From Chloroflexota bacterium (GTDB taxonomy: Bacteria > Chloroflexota > Anaerolineae > UBA4142 > SHND01), in the NCBI GenBank assembly GCA_016209205.1, contig JACQWQ010000062.1:1-64000 (forward strand): 64,000 nt of DNA. Direction: 5' to 3'. This document shows, one piece after another, positions 25,060 to 31,884 of this stretch. Position numbers and translations under genes: made by a program. Under the pieces are notes generated by a model. The model saw only the letters and a program-made list of their open reading frames with translations, did no database searches and was not told the origin of the DNA. The stretch's first letter is position 1, and each line of letters starts with the position of its first letter.

Positions 25060-25132
25060 GCCGCATTCGTCTAGGGGACTAGGACGCGGCCCTCTCAAGG
25101 CCGAAACACGGGTCCGAATCCCGTATGCGGCA
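25060..25132 (+). tRNA. tRNA-Glu (anticodon CTC)
   Basis: Acceptor GCCGCAT / ATGCGGC, anticodon stem CGGCC / GGCCG around CTCTCAA (anticodon CTC), T-arm ACGGG-TCCGAAT-CCCGT. All arms pair. CCA is not encoded (CACA follows). Confidence 0.95.
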
Positions 25133-25136
25133 CACA

Positions 25137-25170
25137 AAAAAACGACGGATGATTTTGTCCGTCGTTTTTT
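25137..25170 (+). terminator. Terminator after tRNA-Glu, likely bidirectional
   Basis: AAAAAACGACGGA / TCCGTCGTTTTTT, a 13-bp stem with an 8-nt loop and flanking A and T runs on both sides, so it can also end minus-strand transcripts from the gene at 25174. Confidence 0.9.
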
Positions 25171-25173
25171 CAT

Positions 25174-25767
25174 TCATTCGCGTCTGAATTGGGGGAATAG
25201 CCTGTCAGGAACGGGCGCGTTTTGCCACACGCCGCCTGTGACGGGCAGCAGTGGCTTGGGTGCGGGCGCGCTGCTGGGCGCTCCAGGTCCAACGCTCACG
25301 CCTGTGCCTTGAATCGTCAATGTAAAATTCGCAGTACCGGTGTTGTAATTGACCACTTGAACATAGAACGTGCCGGGGAAAATAAACTGTCCTTTCCATT
25401 TCAAATCTGCGGACTTGCACTCGCCCCAGTACACCTCTTTACCCGACGCGCAATCAATCGAATACGGCGTGCCGCGTCCGATCGGTTTGGTTTGCGGTTC
25501 CCACCAACTCTGCGCTTGCTCCGGCGTGAACACGTTGAATTCGACCAAACTGTTTGTGCCGTGCGGCATCAAAATCGTAATCAGCGATTTGTCGCCCGCA
25601 TAATCGAATTTATACCACTGGGTCGAATTTGCGGGGATGGTTTGGGGTTGACCGTTGATGTACGACGCGGTCGCGGGTTCGGAATTCACGGGAGAGTCGG
25701 CGTGCGCGGTAGGGATGGCAAGCCATAGTGCGCTGAACACCAAACCTAAACTGAGCCATAATTTCAT
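25174..25767 (-). CDS. Secreted hypothetical protein (pre-peptidase-like beta-domain)
   Basis: Start at the ATG at 25767 (MKLWLSLGLVFSALWLAIP), with GGAG upstream; residues 1-24 are a signal peptide ending AHA. The mature part reads SEPATASYINGQPQTIPANS, QWYKFDYAGDKSLITILMP and GTFYVQVVNYNTGTANFTLTI. This layout (masking Trp-Tyr-Lys-Phe strand, then a final TFYVxVxN...FTLTI strand) is like bacterial pre-peptidase C-terminal or similar jelly-roll beta-sandwich domains. The role is not known; likely cell-surface. Confidence 0.65.
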   Translation of the reverse strand: MKLWLSLGLVFSALWLAIPTAHADSPVNSEPATASYINGQPQTIPANSTQWYKFDYAGDKSLITILMPHGTNSLVEFNVFTPEQAQSWWEPQTKPIGRGTPYSIDCASGKEVYWGECKSADLKWKGQFIFPGTFYVQVVNYNTGTANFTLTIQGTGVSVGPGAPSSAPAPKPLLPVTGGVWQNAPVPDRLFPQFRRE

Positions 25768-25839
25768 CGGCTGTTTCTCCTTTCCGGGTACAGAATACAT
25801 CGGCTTGCGAAAATGGCAAGCCGCAAAAAATCCCTAGCT

Positions 25840-25962
25840 GTTTGTAGGCAGTTGGACTGCCGTCCGGTTACGCGCAGTCCAACTGCACTTTAACATTTAC
25901 AACGCTGTTCGTAGGCAGTTGGACTGCTGTCTGATTACGCGCAGTCCAACTGCGCTTTAACC
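25840..25962. repeat. Two copies of a 67-bp REP-like palindromic repeat
   Basis: GTAGGCAGTTGGACTGC ... GCAGTCCAACTGC occurs at 25844-25886 and 25911-25953. The 13-bp arms are perfect; the loops (CGTCCGGTTACGC, TGTCTGATTACGC) differ at three positions, and compensation is not needed because the changes are in the loop. No gene lies in 25801-25991. Confidence 0.9.
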
Positions 25963-25991
25963 ACAGAAAGTTTCTCGAGGAATTTTCGTAC

Positions 25992-27293
25992 TCATGGCCC
26001 CACTTCATCTTTGCCGGGAAAGGCGTGCGCTCCCGTCGCGCATTCACTTTGCGCGCAGGTCAGCCAATTCACCGCGCGCTGCATTTGCAAATCGCGGCTC
26101 GCTTGGAAATCGCGTTCGCTTTGCGTTTTCAAGACAGCGGGCGTAAGCGGCGATACACCCGCGGGCAGTGAAACTTTATCATCGGGCTTGACACCACGAT
26201 GCCAGATCACGCGCCCGTTCGGCGTCAGCCACTCGCTCGTCGCCAAAAGCATCGCAGAACCATCCGATAACCGAAACGTGTTCAGCACCGTGCCCGTGCC
26301 AAACGTAGTTTCCCCGATCAATTTCGCGCGTCCCGCGTCTTGCAGCGCGCCCGCGACAATTTCCGACGCGCTCGCGCTCCCGTAATTGATCAACACCGCC
26401 AGCGGCAAATCCGTCGCGAGTCCGCCGGATTCGACTCGTACGTGCTCAATTCCCCCTTGCGCGTCTTTTTCCAGCAGCACATCACCTTGGTCCAAAAATT
26501 GACTCGTGGTCGCGACGGCTTCACTCAACAGACCGCCGGGGTTGTTGCGCAAATCCAAAATCACGCCGGACATTTTTTGCTGCCTGATTTCCGTCAATGC
26601 TTTTTTCAAGCCGTCGCCGACCTTGTCGCTAAAGCCGGTGATGCGCACGACGGCGATGGCGGTGCCCGGGACGCGCGCCCACGAAACATTGTTCACAATA
26701 ATTTTCGCGCGGGTGAGAGTCAATTCGCGCTGCGAACCATCGTGCGCGTCCATAATCGTCAATTTCACTTGCGTTCCGGCGGGACCGAGAATTTTGTTGA
26801 TGACATCCTGCACGCTCTTGCCCGTCATGTCCTCGTCGTCCACTTTCAAGATTGCATCGCCGGGTTTCAAGCCCGCTTTGAGCGCGGGCGAATCGTCCAT
26901 CGGCGCGACAATGACGATGTGATCACCGCGCTTTTCCACTTGCGCGCCGATGCCTTCAAACGAACCGGCGGTATAACTTTGATGCTGCTCGAGCATTTCG
27001 GGTGTGAGAAACGTCGAATGTCCTGTATCGCCCAACGCGTCCACCATGCCGGTGAGTGCACCGTATGTCAAACGCGTTTGTTCGATTGCCGCGCGGTCAA
27101 CGTAATGACTATCAATCAAGCGCCATGCTTCCAGCACCAAATCGGTATTCGGACGCGAATCTGCCCCCGGCGCAGCCGCGCTGGCGACCATGATGTAACG
27201 GTCCAGCATCACGCCGCCGGTCAAACCCAATACAAAAACGCTCAGCACCAAAAACAATACACTCAGATGACGTAACCGAATTTTCATTTTCAA
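25992..27293 (-). CDS. S41 C-terminal-processing-protease homologue lacking the catalytic Lys
   Basis: A 433-residue protein with an N-terminal membrane anchor (residues 8-32), a PDZ domain (about 95-190; GIGAQVEKRGDHI, SPALKAGLKPGD) and an S41 peptidase core with VILDLRNNPGGLLSEAV. The catalytic Ser region NYGSASASEI is present near residue 304. About 25 residues on, the family normally has TFGKG(T/S)VQ, where Lys is the general base (K455 in E. coli Tsp); here it reads GETTFGTGTVLN, so Lys is Thr and Gln is Leu. It is therefore either inactive, perhaps a binding or regulatory paralogue, or uses an altered dyad. Divergent from the PP2C gene. Confidence 0.87.
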   Translation of the reverse strand: MKMKIRLRHLSVLFLVLSVFVLGLTGGVMLDRYIMVASAAAPGADSRPNTDLVLEAWRLIDSHYVDRAAIEQTRLTYGALTGMVDALGDTGHSTFLTPEMLEQHQSYTAGSFEGIGAQVEKRGDHIVIVAPMDDSPALKAGLKPGDAILKVDDEDMTGKSVQDVINKILGPAGTQVKLTIMDAHDGSQRELTLTRAKIIVNNVSWARVPGTAIAVVRITGFSDKVGDGLKKALTEIRQQKMSGVILDLRNNPGGLLSEAVATTSQFLDQGDVLLEKDAQGGIEHVRVESGGLATDLPLAVLINYGSASASEIVAGALQDAGRAKLIGETTFGTGTVLNTFRLSDGSAMLLATSEWLTPNGRVIWHRGVKPDDKVSLPAGVSPLTPAVLKTQSERDFQASRDLQMQRAVNWLTCAQSECATGAHAFPGKDEVGP

Positions 27294-27400
27294 TTCCTTT
27301 TCATTGTGCGATAGTGGATAGTGCGATAGTGATAGTGCGATGGTTGGCTAGTTCGTTGGATTATTGTTGTCCATTGTGCATTCTGCATTGTCCATTGTAT
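27294..27400. repeat. ATAGTGCGATAGTG and CATTGTGCATTGTCC short-period repeats
   Basis: Several GCGATAGTG words (27308-27345) and CCATTGTGCATT words (27370-27400) occupy the spacer next to the protease start. CATTGTGCATT-type words recur at 43291-43370. No gene is seen in 27294-27550. Confidence 0.75.
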
Positions 27401-27445
27401 TGCCGCCATGTTAGGTCGGATTTTGGATCTTTTATTTTGCCTATC

Positions 27446-27475
27446 TTAACAAATCGCTCGCATTCATGCTAGAAT
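27446..27475 (+). promoter_or_regulatory. Putative sigma-70-type promoter of the PP2C-kinase-FHA genes
   Basis: TTAACA (27446-27451) and TAGAAT (27470-27475) are 18 bp apart, 76 bp upstream of the ATG. The same ATGCTAGAATAG -10 context is found upstream of the HNH/tRNA-Trp unit. Confidence 0.4.
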
Positions 27476-27550
27476 AGCCACGTTCCTGTATGTGACAATC
27501 CGGGGGGCAAGTCATCCAGACCTTGAGGTTTTTATTGTTTGGGACTGAAG

Positions 27551-28723
27551 ATGTCTAACGAAACGCAAACCCCGATTGCAGGTTATTCTGAATCATTTGA
27601 GCCCCTCGTTCCGGGCACGACGCTGCTGGATCGCTACACGATTGTCGCGTTTGTCTCTGGCAGCGAAACGATGAACCTCTATGCTGTCGCGCCCGTCCGT
27701 CCTTGTCCGGTGTGCAACGTCGAAAATGAAGGCAATGCGTCCGAGTGCGGCTTTTGCGGGTCGGAACTGCCGGAGCCGAATTTGCTGCAACTGATCGAAC
27801 GGCGCGCTCCTTCTGAACTGCGCACGTTGCCGCCGTCCAGTTTTGTCATTGACGGATGCAGCTATACGCTCACGCCTGACGAGCATCACATGTCAACCCA
27901 AGCTGCCATGCCCTTGCTGCGTTTCACGTTCGGGATGCAAACCGATCCCGGTTTGAAACGCGGCGCGCTCGGCGAGCCGAATGAAGATAGTTTGGCTGCC
28001 GTAACCTTTGCCGCGCATGATGCGCGTGGAGCAGCGCTCGGCGCGTTCATGATTGCCGATGGCGTAGGGGGCGCCGCGGCGGGGGAAATTGCGAGTCGGC
28101 TCTGTTTGCAAACTTTGACGCACGAATGGGTCACGCGCTTGCTCTTGCCGCTTTGGAATGAGACCGCGTTAAGCGATGAAACGATACGCGCGGAAATCCT
28201 TGCGGGCGTCGCCGCCGCGAATGCACGCTTGCTGCAATACCAAAGCGATCACAATTTGCAATCCGGCGCCACGTTGACCGCCGCGTTGATTTTCAATGGG
28301 CGCGCGTATGTGGTCAATATCGGCGACAGTCGGACTTATTTGTACCGGCGCGGCGTCTTTTCTCCGCTCACCCGCGATCATTCGTATGTCGCCGCGCTCG
28401 TCGCAAACGGCGTACTCTCACCGGAAGAAGCCTACCTGCACCCGCAGCGCAATCTCATTTTGCGCAGTCTGGGGGATGTGAATTTGGACCCGGATATTTT
28501 TCCCGAAGGCGACCGCGCACTGGAATTGGAGCCCGGCGATCGTATGCTCTTGTGCAGTGACGGATTGTGGGAAATGGTGCGGGATGCCGAGATGCAAAAT
28601 GTTCTAGCACACACGCCGGACCCGCAGCAAGCTTGCGCCGAGTTGGTCAACTGGGCGAATCTGGCGGGCGGCGCAGATAATATCAGCAGCATCGTCGTCA
28701 ACTGCGATGCCGGATCCGAATGA
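27551..28723 (+). CDS. PP2C-type protein phosphatase with N-terminal zinc ribbon
   Basis: Start at the ATG at 27551 (MSNETQTPIAGYSESF). Residues ~35-75 form a zinc ribbon (RPCPVCNVEN...CGFCGSEL). The PP2C core spans ~115-385 with the metal-binding motifs GEPNEDS, ADGVGGAAAGEIAS, IGDSRTYLYR, LCSDGLWEMV and GGADNIS, all intact, so an active Mn/Mg-dependent Ser/Thr phosphatase is expected. It would reverse phosphorylation by the kinase encoded 6 bp downstream. No TM segments, hence cytoplasmic. Confidence 0.9.
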   Translation: MSNETQTPIAGYSESFEPLVPGTTLLDRYTIVAFVSGSETMNLYAVAPVRPCPVCNVENEGNASECGFCGSELPEPNLLQLIERRAPSELRTLPPSSFVIDGCSYTLTPDEHHMSTQAAMPLLRFTFGMQTDPGLKRGALGEPNEDSLAAVTFAAHDARGAALGAFMIADGVGGAAAGEIASRLCLQTLTHEWVTRLLLPLWNETALSDETIRAEILAGVAAANARLLQYQSDHNLQSGATLTAALIFNGRAYVVNIGDSRTYLYRRGVFSPLTRDHSYVAALVANGVLSPEEAYLHPQRNLILRSLGDVNLDPDIFPEGDRALELEPGDRMLLCSDGLWEMVRDAEMQNVLAHTPDPQQACAELVNWANLAGGADNISSIVVNCDAGSE

Positions 28724-28729
28724 TTTGAG

Positions 28730-30613
28730 ATGGCGCTAGCACCCGGACATTTGTTGAATGAACGCTACGAAATCTTGGCTATGCTCGGTCAAGGCGGCAT
28801 GGGCGCGGTGTATCGCGCGCAGGACATGACGCTGGGACGCGCGGTGGCGCTCAAGGAACGGACGCCGGACCCGAACGGCAGCGCGCAGGGCATGGCGCAA
28901 GCGCGCGCGCAATTTCGGCGTGAAGCGCAAACCTTGGCGCAAGCCAGCCATCCGAACCTGCCGCACATCTATGATTTTTTTTCCGTCGGCGATAGTGAAT
29001 ACATCGTGATGGATTTGGTCGAGGGCGAAAATTTGCACCGCCTCGTTCAAGAACGCGGCGCCCAGCCCGAAGCAGTGGTATTGAATTGGACGCGCCAAAT
29101 TCTCGATGCGCTCATCTATTTGCACGCGCACAATATCATTCATCGCGACATCAAACCGCACAATTTGATTCTCACGCCCGACGATCGCATCGTTTTGGTG
29201 GATTTTGGTCTGGTGAAATTGTTTGATCCGGGGCAACCGAGCACGCTCACGCTTTTGCGCGGCGTCGGCACACCCGAATACGCGCCGCTCGAACAATACT
29301 CGCGCGAAGTGGGGCATACCGATCCGCGCACGGACATTTACGCGTTAGGGGCGACGCTGTACACCTTGTTGGCAGGCAAGCCGCCGTCCGATGTGCATGT
29401 GCGCTTGCTCCATCCAGATGCGTGGCGCAGCGTGCGGGACATCAATCCCAATGTCAGCTTTGGCGCCGAAGCCATTATTGAAAAAGCGATGGGCTTGTAC
29501 CCGCAGCAGCGGTATCAGACTGCCAACGACATGCTGCAAGCATTCGGCTTTTCACCGTCGCGTTTCATGGATGCGCCAAAGGTAGAGCCGGTCCCGCTGC
29601 ACGCCGTCGCCGCCCCCCCCTCACCCCCCCCTCCGCCCGCGTCCGAACCGGAACTGGAGCCCGTTGCCGAGGTCGGACCCCAGTCCGACAAACCCGAGCC
29701 GGTCGCGGTCCAAGAACCGGACGATGATTTTGAAATTTCGCGCCTCAAGCAAACCCCGACGGGGCTTTTAGCGGCGCGCGGGATCGTGCGCCCACCGCAG
29801 CCCAAGCCCGTGGAACTCGTGACCGAACCCACACAAATTCTCCCGCCAAAACGCAAGTTGGCGGTTTCGATTGTGCGCGGGATTTTGCGTATGCAGTTAG
29901 GGCTGGGCACTTTTGTCGAATTTGTGCGGGTGCCCGCAGGGAATTTTTTGCTGGGCAGCGACCCGAGAGCGGACCGACACGCGCAGCCGGATGAATTGCC
30001 GCAGAATCAGGTCACGTTGGCAGAGTATTGGATTTCAAAATATCCGATCACCGTTGCCCAGTTCACCATTTTCACCGACGCGACAAATCGCCCGGTGCCG
30101 TTTGATTTTCCGCAAAAGAGCTCGCATCCGATTGTCAATACAAGTTGGTTCGACGCATTGGTCTTTTGTCGGTGGGCGAGTGACGTGACCGGCAAAGAGG
30201 TGCGCCTGCCAACAGAAGCGGAATGGGAAAAAGCCGCGCGCGGTACGGACGGGCGCATTTATCCGTGGGGCAATGATTTTGACGCGCACCGTCTCAACAG
30301 CGCCGAAGCAAAAATTTCGGGCACGACGCCGGTGGATGGTTTCGCGGCGGGCGCCAGTCCATACGGGGCGTGGGACATGGCGGGGAATGTGTGGGAATGG
30401 GTGAACGATTGGTATAAACCCGACTATTACGCGGAACGCGTCAGTGAAAACCCGCAAGGACCGGAAACGGGATATTACAAAGCACTGCGCGGTGGGGCAT
30501 GGTTCAGCGATCAAGATCATGTACGCGCGGCGGACCGCACCCATTTCAATCCCGAGAATCGCTATGACTATGTAGGTTTTCGCGTGGTCGTCGTTCCTGA
30601 CAAATCGGCGTAG
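28730..30613 (+). CDS. Ser/Thr protein kinase fused to a formylglycine-generating-enzyme-like domain
   Basis: Residues 1-275 are a PknB-type kinase: ILAMLGQGGMGAVYRA (Gly loop), VALKE (Lys), IHRDIKPHNLIL (catalytic loop near 138), DFGLVKL and GTPEYAPLEQY. A Pro-rich linker (about 285-330) follows, encoded partly by a C8-TCA-C8 tract. Residues ~390-625 are an FGE/SUMF1-type C-lectin fold: VRVPAGNFLLGSD, EVRLPTEAEWEKAARG, YPWGNDFD, GNVWEWVNDWY, ALRGGAW, VGFRVV. The Cys pair needed for formylglycine synthesis is absent in the RGGAWFSDQDHVR segment, so the domain is probably a ligand-binding or scaffold module. No TM helix is seen. Forms a signalling unit with the PP2C and FHA genes. Confidence 0.9.
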   Translation: MALAPGHLLNERYEILAMLGQGGMGAVYRAQDMTLGRAVALKERTPDPNGSAQGMAQARAQFRREAQTLAQASHPNLPHIYDFFSVGDSEYIVMDLVEGENLHRLVQERGAQPEAVVLNWTRQILDALIYLHAHNIIHRDIKPHNLILTPDDRIVLVDFGLVKLFDPGQPSTLTLLRGVGTPEYAPLEQYSREVGHTDPRTDIYALGATLYTLLAGKPPSDVHVRLLHPDAWRSVRDINPNVSFGAEAIIEKAMGLYPQQRYQTANDMLQAFGFSPSRFMDAPKVEPVPLHAVAAPPSPPPPPASEPELEPVAEVGPQSDKPEPVAVQEPDDDFEISRLKQTPTGLLAARGIVRPPQPKPVELVTEPTQILPPKRKLAVSIVRGILRMQLGLGTFVEFVRVPAGNFLLGSDPRADRHAQPDELPQNQVTLAEYWISKYPITVAQFTIFTDATNRPVPFDFPQKSSHPIVNTSWFDALVFCRWASDVTGKEVRLPTEAEWEKAARGTDGRIYPWGNDFDAHRLNSAEAKISGTTPVDGFAAGASPYGAWDMAGNVWEWVNDWYKPDYYAERVSENPQGPETGYYKALRGGAWFSDQDHVRAADRTHFNPENRYDYVGFRVVVVPDKSA

Positions 30614-30660
30614 CTGCGCCTAAAAAGCTCGTTGGAAATAATGCGCGTTTGAAATCACGT

Positions 30661-31092
30661 ATGCCGCACGTAAAATTGTGTCCCAGCTGTGAACGCCGTA
30701 ATCTTGCCTATAACACGGTCTGCGAATTTTGCGGGACCTCACTCGATCAGACCGCTCCATTTGATGCACCGGAACTCGTCGCACCCAAGCTCACGCTGAA
30801 TCAATACACGCTGACCGTACCCCTTCAAGTGGAACTGGTAATTGGTCGCTCCGACCCGCAGAACGATTGGAAGCCGGACATTGATTTGGCGCCGTTTGGC
30901 GGGACTTCGGGCGCGGGTGTTTCGCGGCGGCACGCGCGCTTGGTCTGGTATGGACATTGGCAAATCGAAGATTTAGGTTCGGCGAACGGGACGTGGCTCA
31001 ATCGCCATCGTCTCCAGTCCGGCGAACCTTTAGACCTCACAGCCGGTTCCATCATCCAAATCGGCAAATTGTATTTGGTTTATCACGGCTGA
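30661..31092 (+). CDS. Zinc-ribbon plus FHA domain protein
   Basis: Start at the ATG at 30661 (MPHVKLCPSCERR); a TTG at 30649 is also possible. Residues 7-28 hold a zinc ribbon (CPSC...CEFCG) similar to that in the PP2C gene. Residues ~55-140 are an FHA domain: VIGRSDPQ, SRRHARLVW, DLGSANGTWLN, the Arg/Ser/His/Asn pattern that binds phosphothreonine. It would recognise a substrate of the kinase upstream. Short intergenic distances suggest one transcript for all three genes. Confidence 0.88.
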   Translation: MPHVKLCPSCERRNLAYNTVCEFCGTSLDQTAPFDAPELVAPKLTLNQYTLTVPLQVELVIGRSDPQNDWKPDIDLAPFGGTSGAGVSRRHARLVWYGHWQIEDLGSANGTWLNRHRLQSGEPLDLTAGSIIQIGKLYLVYHG

Positions 31093-31093
31093 C

Positions 31094-31131
31094 CTCACCC
31101 CCGACCCCTCTCCTATGGGGAGAGGGGAGAG
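31094..31131. repeat. REP-like palindrome (CCCCTCTCCtatgGGGAGAGGGG)
   Basis: CCTCACCCCCGACCCCTCTCC is followed closely by GGGGAGAGGGGAGAG. Same family as the palindromes at 9571-9614 and around 1255-1300. Confidence 0.8.
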
Positions 31132-31141
31132 AACGCCAAAC

Positions 31142-31178
31142 AAAAAACGACGCACCAGAAATTTTCTGGTGCGTCGTC
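31142..31178 (-). terminator. Terminator of tRNA-Trp
   Basis: On the minus strand, ACGACGCACCAGAAA pairs with TTTCTGGTGCGTCGT and is followed by TTTTTTG, 4 bp after the tRNA CCA end. Stem of about 15 bp. Confidence 0.9.
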
Positions 31179-31181
31179 GTA

Positions 31182-31256
31182 TGGCAGGGGAGCAGGGAAT
31201 TGAACCCTGGACTTCCATTTTGGAGACGGATAGTTTACCAACTAGCCTACTCCCCT
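31182..31256 (-). tRNA. tRNA-Trp (anticodon CCA), CCA end encoded, weak D-stem
   Basis: Minus strand: acceptor AGGGGAG / CTCCCCT, discriminator G and an encoded CCA; anticodon stem TCCGT / ATGGA around CTCCAAA (anticodon CCA); T-arm CAGGG-TTCAATT-CCCTG. The D-arm, TAGGCTAGTTGGTAAACTA, keeps the GG but pairs poorly in the standard 10-13/22-25 register. The 5' end overlaps the stop codon of the HNH gene. Confidence 0.88.
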
Positions 31257-31663
31257 ATAAGTTTTTTGTAAACGATAAACGGTCTCCCGCTTCCGCGATT
31301 TTGTGAGCCGTATGTTGAAGTCAACGCGTGATGATTCGGACAGAGCAAGCGAACATTTTCAGGACGGTTATTGCGCCAATTGCCATCAATATGGTCGAGA
31401 TGAAGTGGAATCGTTCCTGTATTTGGATTGACTTCTGCCCATCCACATATTTCACAGACTTCGCCGCGCGTCTCTATCAAATAACGTCGTATATGTTTTG
31501 AAGGCCCGACTCCTTCAAGCCCATCTATTATTCCTGCGAACCACTCATCAATCCACTGCTTGTGCTGGAATTCCTGTTGGCAGCGATTGCTGCAGTACGT
31601 GTTGCCAGGTTGGTCCACAGATTGTCCACAGTTTGCACAAGAAGGACGTAGTTTAAACGGCAT
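31247..31663 (-). CDS. HNH endonuclease-like protein overlapping tRNA-Trp
   Basis: A 138-residue protein. The N-terminus has a zinc ribbon (SCANCGQS...CSNRCQQEF), then an HNH nuclease domain: CEICGWAE, LHLDHIDGNWRNNRPENVRLLCPNHH. Catalytic His/Asn/His are intact. Its last codons and TAG stop fall in the first ten bases of tRNA-Trp, so nuclease and tRNA must share one transcript. HNH proteins of this kind occur in phage and mobile DNA; alternatively it is a free-standing homing-type nuclease next to a tRNA. The true role is unknown. Confidence 0.82.
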   Translation of the reverse strand: MPFKLRPSCANCGQSVDQPGNTYCSNRCQQEFQHKQWIDEWFAGIIDGLEGVGPSKHIRRYLIETRGEVCEICGWAEVNPNTGTIPLHLDHIDGNWRNNRPENVRLLCPNHHALTSTYGSQNRGSGRPFIVYKKLIGE

Positions 31664-31695
31664 TGGCGTGGGAGTCAGAACTCTGCGACGGCGCT

Positions 31696-31724
31696 ATTCT
31701 AGCATAACCTCAGATTGCGCGCAA
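31696..31724 (-). promoter_or_regulatory. Putative promoter of the HNH-tRNA-Trp unit
   Basis: On the minus strand TTGCGC (31724-31719) and TAGAAT (31701-31696) are 17 bp apart, about 33 bp before the HNH start codon. Confidence 0.45.
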
Positions 31725-31805
31725 TTTTTCCTCAATGGTTTTCAACATTTACTGTATGCTGTGAAAAAAGTTGGAATTTGGTGGTATGATTTGACGCGAC
31801 GAGCA

Positions 31806-31873
31806 AGACCTCGAAGGTTTTTGACCGAGAACGCGACTCGAATAGCAGCGTTGCTGGAAAACCTTCGAGGTCT
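31806..31873. promoter_or_regulatory. 16-bp perfect inverted repeat in the leader of the NACHT gene
   Basis: AGACCTCGAAGGTTTT (31806-31821) and AAAACCTTCGAGGTCT (31858-31873) flank a 36-nt loop. The second arm ends 11 bp before the start codon and leaves no separate Shine-Dalgarno, so the stem could control translation or mark an inserted element. No T-run follows. Confidence 0.75.
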
Positions 31874-31884
31874 CTACCGCGAAC

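Noticed and set aside
28730-30613. Diversity-generating retroelement target (FGE/C-lectin fold)
   Set aside because: No reverse transcriptase, template repeat or variable repeat pair was seen.
31094-31131. Terminator of the FHA gene
   Set aside because: The palindrome has no T-run and matches REP-like copies elsewhere, so it is listed as a repeat.
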